13,897 nt of DNA. It comes from an uncultured Acetatifactor sp. (lineage in GTDB: Bacteria > Bacillota > Clostridia > Lachnospirales > Lachnospiraceae). The stretch lies in the NCBI GenBank assembly GCA_910580225.1, contig CAJTXE010000070.1:1-13897 (forward strand). Reading direction: 5' to 3'. Made by a program: the position numbers and the translations under genes. The notes under the pieces are model-generated. The model was not told the DNA's origin. It searched no databases and saw only the letters and a program-made list of their open reading frames with translations. The first letter of the stretch is position 1; every line of letters begins with the position of its first letter. Shown piece after piece: positions 1 through 4,166 of the stretch.

Positions 1-8
1 TTTATCAA

Positions 9-16
9 CCACCTTT
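9..16 (-). promoter_or_regulatory. Ribosome binding site for a gene starting at or beyond the left edge
   Basis: Minus-strand AAAGGTGG is followed by 8 nt to the window edge, a normal distance to a start codon. No start codon is visible inside the window. With the promoter just upstream it implies a minus-strand gene, possibly a transposase, beginning right outside. Confidence 0.4.
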
Positions 17-37
17 CTTGGGATTCCCTATGTTTGT

Positions 38-66
38 ATTATACAGGAAGCTCCTATTATTTTGAA
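38..66 (-). promoter_or_regulatory. Sigma-A-type promoter for the gene off the left edge
   Basis: On the minus strand TTCAAA (61-66) and a perfect TATAAT (38-43) are separated by 17 bp. The -35 matches four of six consensus positions. Transcription would start about 7 nt downstream, giving a leader of roughly 20-30 nt that contains the ribosome binding site at 9-16. Confidence 0.55.
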
Positions 67-70
67 TTTG

Positions 71-133
71 TAAAAAGAAATAGGACTAAGCTAGTTTTAA
101 CAGCATTTCTGCCATTCACTAATTTAGTCCTAT
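71..133 (-). terminator. Terminator-like hairpin upstream of the left-edge promoter
   Basis: ATAGGACTAA (minus strand, 124-133) pairs perfectly over 10 bp with TTAGTCCTAT (80-89). Inside this, four more pairs form (118-121 with 92-95). The minus strand then reads TTTCTTTTTA (71-80). A perfect stem plus T-rich tract fits intrinsic termination of minus-strand transcription arriving from spmA, just before the promoter at 38-66. The loop is long, so efficiency is uncertain. Confidence 0.5.
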
Positions 134-325
134 CTAAATCATCAATATGAAATTGTTTACCTTCTACCCTCCTTATGCTATACTAAAACCAGTAACTCAT
201 TGCTTTCAGGCACTTTGAGTTACATTACTGACATTTCTTCCTATTTTCTTTTGAATCGGCGCCGTCCAAATGAAAAATCAGAAATGCTTTGATGCAAAAC
301 TACATTTTTTCATTAGGACTAAATT
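121..325. repeat. 12-bp inverted repeat bounding a 205-bp segment
   Basis: AATTTAGTCCTA at 121-132 and its reverse complement TAGGACTAAATT at 314-325 bound a 205-bp segment. A third partial copy, TAGGACTAA, is at 81-89. No target-site duplication flanks the 12-mers, so I describe this as a repeat and not as a defined miniature transposon. Confidence 0.4.
192..223. repeat. 8-bp inverted repeat (hairpin)
   Basis: GTAACTCA (192-199) and TGAGTTAC (216-223) form a perfect 8-bp inverted repeat with a 16-nt spacer. No good T-tract follows on either strand. It lies in the gene-free stretch and may be part of a mobile-element end. Confidence 0.5.
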
Positions 326-378
326 CGGCGGAAACCCTTGATTTCTCAATGGATTTTTCAACCTGTCATTATAATAAC

Positions 379-717
379 TCAAAGCCCCGCCGGCGTACAG
401 GCCCAGCCCAGTCCCAACACGTTAGCAATCATGTTCGTTGCTATGTAGCCACGGGCAGGATGTCTCTCCGGAATCCGCGGAAACAGAAACCGCAGAAACG
501 GAGAAATCCCTCTTGTCAGTTTAGCCACCAATCCTGCCTTTGTCGCAATCTCCATCAGCCCCATCCACAGTGCCACCACTCCCGCCATTGTAATACACAG
601 CGAAATTGCCTCTCCCGCACTGTCCAGTGCGGCGTTTGTAACCTCCGCCATTTGTCCTGTAATTGCCCCATAGACAACTGCCAGCAGTATCATCACTGCC
701 CATATCACATTTAACAT
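379..717 (-). pseudogene. spmA: Truncated spore maturation protein A (SpmA), N-terminal 112 residues
   Basis: The 112 residues match the N-terminal half of SpmA, a membrane protein of the nucleoside-recognition (Gate) family that works with SpmB in spore core dehydration and heat resistance. They show a membrane-embedded start (about 1-22), an amphipathic segment, the family-typical run FLFPRIPERHPARGYIATNM (about 78-97) and a GLGWACTPAGL end. Full-length SpmA is about 195 residues and normally continues here with a KAME-like segment; instead there is an immediate TGA and no homology afterwards. The start is an ATG with minus-strand AGGAAAG (723-729) upstream. The second half and spmB, the usual partner, are not in the window. 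The break coincides with a stretch that looks like a mobile-element end, so disruption is likely and the product is probably non-functional. Confidence 0.85.
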
Positions 718-747
718 TTTTGCTCTTTCCTGCCTGAGATTATCCTA

Positions 748-776
748 ATTATATGTAAAAACAGCGCCGCAAATAC
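748..776 (-). promoter_or_regulatory. Possible sporulation-type (sigma-E-like) promoter of spmA
   Basis: Minus-strand CATATAAT (748-755) resembles the sigma-E -10 element, and GTATTT (771-776) lies 15 bp upstream. In Bacillus spmA is expressed in the mother cell under sigma-E. The -35 match is weak and overlaps the upstream terminator hairpin, so this is only a suggestion. Confidence 0.25.
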
Positions 777-792
777 CTTCCGCGGCGCTGTT
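756..792 (-). terminator. Intrinsic terminator of the TIR-FHA gene
   Basis: A perfect GC-rich 10-bp stem (ACAGCGCCGC at 761-770 with GCGGCGCTGT at 782-791, plus one A-T pair) with an 11-nt loop is followed on the minus strand by TTTTT (756-760). It lies 27 nt beyond the TIR-FHA stop codon and separates that gene from spmA. Confidence 0.85.
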
Positions 793-818
793 CCTATGAT
801 ACAAAATATAAATTTATC

Positions 819-1616
819 TCAAGCCTGAATCTGCAATAGTGTCATTCCTTCTTCCTGATGGAAACTGAATCTTTCGTTTGCCACATGGATCAAATCTCCA
901 TCCTGCAACGTATATTCCTTCTCCGGTTCTAACTGCATACCATTTAAAAATGTCCGGTTTTTAGAATGCTTATCAATAATGGCATACTGGTTTTTCTCTG
1001 CTACAATGCAGGCATGCATCCTTCCCACAGTACGGTTGCCTGTAATAACATAGTCATTCGAGGGATCTCTGCCCAGTTTAAATTCCCCTTCCCTTAATTC
1101 TATGTATTCTCCTGTTTTTATCCGAATAAGCCAGGAGCGCAGTATATTCTCTTCCTCTGCCAATATCTTCTCCTGTTCCATTCTGCATTCCGTCAAAATT
1201 TTCGCTCCACAGAGCTTTTCGTAAAATGCTTCCTCATTCGGCAGCAGGTATTTCAATACAAACTGAGTTGCGGAGAGCTGCATTTCCATGCCCAATGACA
1301 TTTCCACAGGTTCCAGTACTACGGTAACGAGGGATTTCTCCTTACGAAGAGCAAAATTAATCTCTCTCCTGCAGTTCGGGGACTCCAGGTAATTTTCCGA
1401 CAGAAAAGAAATACATGCCTCACAGTTATTCAAATGCTCCGCGATGATTTCCGGCCACTCCTCTCCAGGCTCTATCCCCTCATCATACCAAATACGGTAG
1501 CCCTTTTCCGCCAATCCCTCCACAATCGAATACACCTGTTCACTGTCCCGATGTGCATAACTGATAAAAATAAATTTTTCCCTGCCCTCATAGGGTTTTA
1601 TCGAACATCGTATCAT
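819..1616 (-). CDS. TIR domain - FHA domain fusion protein
   Basis: A 265-residue protein without signal peptide or membrane segment. Residues about 14-140 form a bacterial TIR domain: KFIFISYAHRD (box 1), IWYDEGIEPGEEW (BB-loop, 42-54), CISFLSENYLESPNCRREINFA with Glu85 at the position of the catalytic glutamate of TIR NADases, and the family-typical QLSATQFVLKY. Residues about 165-255 form an FHA domain: LGRD (Arg183), GRMHA (His201), NRTFLNG (Asn225) and LQDGDLI. FHA domains bind phosphothreonine, but the usual serine before R-x-H is glycine (Gly198). TIR domains either cleave NAD or act as signalling or adaptor domains; the two roles cannot be separated here. The gene is a single transcription unit with AGGAGGT 7 nt before its ATG, its own promoter and terminator, and no partner gene. 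Immune sensing or NAD-based signalling triggered by protein phosphorylation is inference. Confidence 0.88.
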   Translation of the reverse strand: MIRCSIKPYEGREKFIFISYAHRDSEQVYSIVEGLAEKGYRIWYDEGIEPGEEWPEIIAEHLNNCEACISFLSENYLESPNCRREINFALRKEKSLVTVVLEPVEMSLGMEMQLSATQFVLKYLLPNEEAFYEKLCGAKILTECRMEQEKILAEEENILRSWLIRIKTGEYIELREGEFKLGRDPSNDYVITGNRTVGRMHACIVAEKNQYAIIDKHSKNRTFLNGMQLEPEKEYTLQDGDLIHVANERFSFHQEEGMTLLQIQA

Positions 1617-1623
1617 GCGTACT

Positions 1624-1630
1624 ACCTCCT
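1624..1630 (-). promoter_or_regulatory. Strong Shine-Dalgarno of the TIR-FHA gene
   Basis: Minus-strand AGGAGGT is 7 nt upstream of the ATG ending at 1616, which fixes the start codon and suggests efficient translation. Confidence 0.8.
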
Positions 1631-1681
1631 GTGCAGCCTAATCCGCATTCCGCTCAACAGACATTCAAAAATCCAAATTCA

Positions 1682-1710
1682 ATTATACGCAAAAAACATA
1701 TAAAAGTCAA
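1682..1710 (-). promoter_or_regulatory. Near-consensus sigma-A promoter of the TIR-FHA gene
   Basis: Minus strand TTGACT (1705-1710), a 17-bp spacer, then TATAAT (1682-1687): eleven of twelve consensus positions. The expected start near 1675 gives a leader of about 60 nt. It lies directly after the terminator of the coat gene, so the TIR-FHA gene is an independent unit and probably expressed in vegetative cells. Confidence 0.85.
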
Positions 1711-1720
1711 CAGGCAAGAA

Positions 1721-1747
1721 GGGCATCGCCTGATAAAGGCGATGCCC
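1721..1747 (-). terminator. Hairpin terminator of the coat-protein unit
   Basis: GGGCATCGCC (1721-1730) and GGCGATGCCC (1738-1747) make a perfect 10-bp GC-rich stem with a 7-nt loop, 9 nt after the CotF-like stop codon. The following minus-strand tract is only TTCTTG, so the T-run is weak, but stem and position fit a terminator. Confidence 0.65.
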
Positions 1748-1756
1748 TCTGATGCA

Positions 1757-2011
1757 TTACAGTGTTCCCTGGGTAAACAGCCCCTTTACATGGGCAACTT
1801 CTTCCTCTGTCGCTTTGCTGGCAGGAACATAATAGGATTTTTCTCTGGCCAGCTGATACAATTCTTCCTGTGACTGCTCACAGGCGTTACGAATCTGCTT
1901 CAGTGTCTGCTTTAATTCTTTATTCTCAGATTGTGCGATCATGCCCGCATAGCGGGTCAGTTCTCCATTAATACCCGCAAGGGTATCCGCTACCATTGTT
2001 TTTTCCTGCAT
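1757..2011 (-). CDS. Spore coat protein, CotF-like family
   Basis: 84 residues, nearly all helical, matching the short clostridial CotF-like coat proteins (Coat_F family). Features: the N-terminal MQEKTMVADTLAGINGELTRY, typical of this group; a central ENKELKQTLKQIRNACEQSQEEL helix pair; and a C-terminal YYVPASKATEEEVAHVKGLF segment that matches the family's K-x-Y-Y-x-P-A ending. Such proteins are laid into the spore coat by the mother cell. AGAGG lies 9 nt before the ATG. It follows the small helical protein gene (2130-2315) by 118 nt on the same strand and is closed by the hairpin at 1721-1747, so the two genes probably form one sporulation unit. No sporulation promoter can be assigned confidently. 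The family call is good; the exact structural role is unknown. Confidence 0.8.
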   Translation of the reverse strand: MQEKTMVADTLAGINGELTRYAGMIAQSENKELKQTLKQIRNACEQSQEELYQLAREKSYYVPASKATEEEVAHVKGLFTQGTL

Positions 2012-2013
2012 TC

Positions 2014-2085
2014 TTATCTACCTCTCATTCTGAAATCCGCATGGCTCATCGCCATAACAGCACACCTGTTTCGATATTTCCGCAT
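2014..2085 (-). CDS. Possible 23-residue leader peptide ahead of the CotF-like gene
   Basis: In the 118-nt gap there is an ORF (MRKYRNRCAVMAMSHADFRM then RGR) that begins with ATG 8 nt after minus-strand AGAGG (2094-2098) and ends with TAA only 2 nt before the CotF-like ATG. Its last codons overlap that gene's ribosome binding site, so it could couple translation. It is arginine-rich and matches no family I recognise. An ORF this short may be chance. Confidence 0.2.
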   Translation of the reverse strand: MRKYRNRCAVMAMSHADFRMRGR

Positions 2086-2129
2086 TACACAGACCTCTGC
2101 CTGCTTCCTGTCAGATACGGCAGATCCAC

Positions 2130-2315
2130 TTAGCTGAGAAACTTCATCAGCTGCTGCTTATTGTCCATAGCCGACTTTGCGCCTTTCTCGAAAAACTGCC
2201 TGATTTGAGGATCCTTAGCCTCCTGGGCATAGGCCTGCATCTTGCAGTGGGTGGTATCATACCCGCCGATCAGATGACGCAGATTCTGTAAGTCGAGTTC
2301 AGAAATATTGCTCAT
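2130..2315 (-). CDS. Small helical spore-coat-associated protein
   Basis: 61 residues from the chosen start (MSNISELDLQNLRHLIGGYD). An ATG two codons earlier lies only 1 nt from the AGGAGG (2323-2328), too close to be used; the ATG at 2315 has a 7-nt spacing. The protein is predicted all-helical: ELDLQNLRHLIG, then KMQAYAQEAKDPQIRQFFEK, then a C-terminal KQQLMKFL helix. This resembles the short proteins often encoded next to CotF-like coat genes in clostridia and the helical-bundle pattern of the Coat_F family (repeated Y-A, D-P-x-[IL] and Q-Q-L motifs). It lies just upstream of the CotF-like gene and is probably co-transcribed. Role in the spore coat is inferred from this context; no catalytic motif is visible. 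Confidence 0.65.
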   Translation of the reverse strand: MSNISELDLQNLRHLIGGYDTTHCKMQAYAQEAKDPQIRQFFEKGAKSAMDNKQQLMKFLS

Positions 2316-2341
2316 ATCCATACCTCCTTATTCATCCCATT

Positions 2342-2365
2342 GAAACATCCAAAAATGGATCTTTC
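2342..2365 (-). other. Hairpin in the 5' leader of the coat-protein unit
   Basis: GAAA (2342-2345) pairs with TTTC (2362-2365) and ATCCA (2347-2351) with TGGAT (2356-2360), with one mismatch and a 4-nt loop. It lies 14 nt upstream of the AGGAGG of the small coat gene. No T-tract follows, so it is more likely an mRNA leader structure than a terminator. Confidence 0.35.
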
Positions 2366-2398
2366 ATTCTGTGATTACGAGGTTATTATTTGCTTTCT

Positions 2399-2438
2399 AA
2401 AAAATTATATACTGGCAATTCTTTCGAAAAAAACTGCC
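2399..2438 (-). terminator. Probable terminator after rsmI
   Basis: Three bases beyond the rsmI stop the minus strand folds into an 11-bp stem (2414-2438; GGCAG against TTGCC, with two G-T pairs and a 3-nt loop). A run of six T (2399-2404) follows after a 9-nt gap. The gap makes it imperfect, but the place at the end of the long operon fits. The same stretch contains a TATAAT (2404-2409) with no matching -35. Confidence 0.45.
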
Positions 2439-2441
2439 CGC

Positions 2442-3293
2442 TTACTTTCGAATTTTCTGATTCAAATGAGCATAAATCTCTCTCTTTCCCACACCTCTGT
2501 CTCTTGCTACCTGCTTCATGGCCGTTTTATTGTCCATACCTTGCCTCTCATAATAAGCCATATGTGCCTCTATACTCATAGACTCCCAGCCGGCAATCTC
2601 TTCCCTGCGCTGCTCCTGAAAACTCTTCCCCTCCAGCACCAGAACATATTCACCCCTGGGCTCTTCTGTCCGATACCGCTCCAGGGCCTGCTCCAGAGTC
2701 GTTGGCACCACAGCCTCAAACTTTTTAGTAAGCTCCCGGCAGAGCGTAATCTTCCTGTCTCCCAGGCAGCCCCGCAGTTCCTCCAGGGTGCCGACGAGAT
2801 GATGAGGCGCCTCATAGAGAATCATCGTACGACTCTCTCTGCGGAGCTCCTCCAGCACCAGTTTCCGCTCCTTCTTATCTGCCGGCAGAAATCCTTCAAA
2901 ACAAAAACGCCTGGCAGACAATCCGGAAAGAGTCAGCGCTGTAATACAGGCACAGGCACCTGGCAGACTGGTCACAGGCACCTGATTTTCATGGCACATC
3001 CGTACCAGCACCTCTCCCGGATCTGAAATGGCAGGTGTACCGGCATCCGTGATCAGTGCTACCTGTTTCCCCATCAGCATCTGTCCCACAAGCTGCTCCG
3101 CCTTTTCCACCTTATTATACTCATGGTAGCTGGTCATAGATGTATGAATACCAAAATGATTTAATAACTTAATACTGTTACGTGTATCTTCAGCCGCAAT
3201 TACATCTACTGTCCGCAGAGTTTCCACTACCCGCGGCGTCATATCCTGCAGATTCCCGATAGGTGTCGCACATAAATATAATATACCTGTCAT
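2442..3293 (-). CDS. rsmI: 16S rRNA (cytidine1402-2'-O)-methyltransferase RsmI
   Basis: 283 residues, the normal size for RsmI, which uses S-adenosylmethionine to 2'-O-methylate C1402 in the decoding centre of 16S rRNA. It has a tetrapyrrole-methylase-type fold. Visible family motifs: LYLCATPIGNLQDMTPR (about 6-22), IAAEDTRNSIKLL (about 33-45), the SAM-binding loop DAGTPAISDPG (about 83-93), SLPGACA (about 109-115) and FEGFLPADKKER (about 131-142). A positively charged C-terminal helical tail (KQVARDRGVGKREIYAHL) is typical. The ORF can be extended to a TTG at 3305, but that TTG lies inside the ribosome binding site GGAGGAG (3297-3303), so the ATG at 3293 is the start. It follows the TrmN6-like gene by 78 nt and is last in the cluster, as in Bacillus. 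Confidence 0.95.
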   Translation of the reverse strand: MTGILYLCATPIGNLQDMTPRVVETLRTVDVIAAEDTRNSIKLLNHFGIHTSMTSYHEYNKVEKAEQLVGQMLMGKQVALITDAGTPAISDPGEVLVRMCHENQVPVTSLPGACACITALTLSGLSARRFCFEGFLPADKKERKLVLEELRRESRTMILYEAPHHLVGTLEELRGCLGDRKITLCRELTKKFEAVVPTTLEQALERYRTEEPRGEYVLVLEGKSFQEQRREEIAGWESMSIEAHMAYYERQGMDNKTAMKQVARDRGVGKREIYAHLNQKIRK

Positions 3294-3303
3294 TTTCTCC
3301 TCC

Positions 3304-3326
3304 AAAGCTGTTCTTAAAACAGCTTT
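3304..3326 (-). other. 9-bp hairpin abutting the rsmI ribosome binding site
   Basis: AAAGCTGTT (3304-3312) and AACAGCTTT (3318-3326) form a perfect 9-bp stem with a 5-nt loop, ending directly at the GGAGGAG of rsmI. No T-tract follows, so it is not a typical terminator. It could be an RNA processing site or influence rsmI translation. Confidence 0.45.
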
Positions 3327-3371
3327 ATCCCTGGCACACCCTTTTTCCAGCTGTGTATCTCATAGACGAGC

Positions 3372-4166
3372 CTAATACCCATAACGGTCCCTGATCTCCG
3401 GCATATACACCCCTGGTTCCCGGAAAATAATCAGCGGCTTCTCCACACGCATTCTTGCCCTGCCTCCGCGCACCGCCTCCAGCAGCACCATATTGGGTTC
3501 CTGATCCACAAAGGGATATACCAGCTGCATCCTCTTTGGTTCCAGTTTGCATTGCACCAGTACAGCCATGATCTCCGCCAGCCGAAAGGGCCTGTGCACC
3601 AGAAAAAAATGCCCGCCCGGCTTCAGAAGCTTTGCCGTCTGCCCGGCCACATCCGCAAAGGTACACAGAATCTCATGTCTGGCAATGGCTTTTGCCGCCT
3701 TCGGATTTGCTATTCCATGGCTCCCTATCATGTAAGGCGGATTACAGGTGATACAATCAAAGGAAGCAGTCGGGAAAATCCTGTCTGCCTCCTTTATATC
3801 TCCGTGAATGATGTCAATTTTATCCGACAGGCGGTTTAATTCCACACTTCTGCGGGCCATATCCGCACTGTCGGCCTGAATCTCCAGACCGATAAGATGC
3901 CTGCACTGATATTTCGCTTCCATCAGAAGCGGAATAATCCCTGTTCCTGTTCCCAAATCCAGCAGCAAATCTTCTTTTTTTGCATGGGCAAATCCGGTCA
4001 GAAGCACAGCATCCATTCCAAAACAGAAATTTTCTCTATTCTGAATGATACGGTAGCCATTGCGCTGCAGGTCATCCACTCGCTCATGCTCTTTCAGCAC
4101 AGGTTCTGCCGCATCTGCCTTACTCGTCCTGAGCTTCTCTTGTATCACGCCGATTTCTGTTGTCAT
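3372..4166 (-). CDS. trmN6: TrmN6-like tRNA adenine-N6 methyltransferase (YabB family)
   Basis: A SAM-dependent methyltransferase of the TrmN6/YfiC/YabB family, whose best-studied member methylates N6 of A37 in tRNA-Val. About 264 residues from the chosen ATG. Visible: family N-terminus ERVDDLQRNGYRIIQNRENF, FGMDAVLLTGFA, SAM motif I LLDLGTGTGIIPLL (about 68-81), acidic motif GLEIQ, and catalytic NPPY (142-145), diagnostic of amino-group (N6-adenine) methylation. The start is uncertain. The frame stays open far into the low-complexity tail of ricT, but that part is arginine-rich shadow sequence. ATG 4166 would overlap ricT by 47 nt; GTG 4100 is an alternative just after the ricT stop. Neither has a good ribosome binding site, so translation is probably coupled to ricT. 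Same neighbour as in Bacillus (ricT-yabA-yabB), but yabA is absent. Confidence 0.88.
   Translation of the reverse strand: MTTEIGVIQEKLRTSKADAAEPVLKEHERVDDLQRNGYRIIQNRENFCFGMDAVLLTGFAHAKKEDLLLDLGTGTGIIPLLMEAKYQCRHLIGLEIQADSADMARRSVELNRLSDKIDIIHGDIKEADRIFPTASFDCITCNPPYMIGSHGIANPKAAKAIARHEILCTFADVAGQTAKLLKPGGHFFLVHRPFRLAEIMAVLVQCKLEPKRMQLVYPFVDQEPNMVLLEAVRGGRARMRVEKPLIIFREPGVYMPEIRDRYGY

Larger units (their letters stand above)
1..378 (-). mobile_element. Putative 5' non-coding end of an insertion sequence disrupting spmA
   Basis: This 378-bp stretch has no convincing gene. It begins exactly where SpmA homology ends and is more AT-rich than the neighbouring genes. On the minus strand it holds, in order, an 8-bp hairpin (192-223), a terminator-like hairpin with a T-tract (71-133), a promoter (38-66) and a ribosome binding site (9-16) aimed at a gene starting at or beyond the left edge. 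A terminator placed ahead of a promoter and an unseen gene is a common way for a transposase gene to be shielded from outside transcription. The transposase and the other end are not in the window, so the family cannot be named and the exact junction is uncertain (about 370-385). The alternative is ordinary rearranged intergenic DNA. Confidence 0.45.

Noticed and set aside
121..325. 205-bp segment with 12-bp inverted ends as a miniature transposable element
   Set aside because: No flanking target duplication, and the left arm is also part of a terminator-like hairpin with a third copy at 81-89; regulatory or element-end structure is equally likely, so it is reported only as a repeat.
289..714. 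141-codon plus-strand ORF across spmA and the element end
   Set aside because: It is mostly antisense to spmA, with Cys/His/Arg-rich composition typical of a shadow frame and no ribosome binding site seen.
819..2321. TIR-FHA plus the two small coat genes as one multi-gene defence system
   Set aside because: The small genes match spore coat families and are separated from the TIR-FHA gene by a terminator and a new promoter, so there is no operon linking them.
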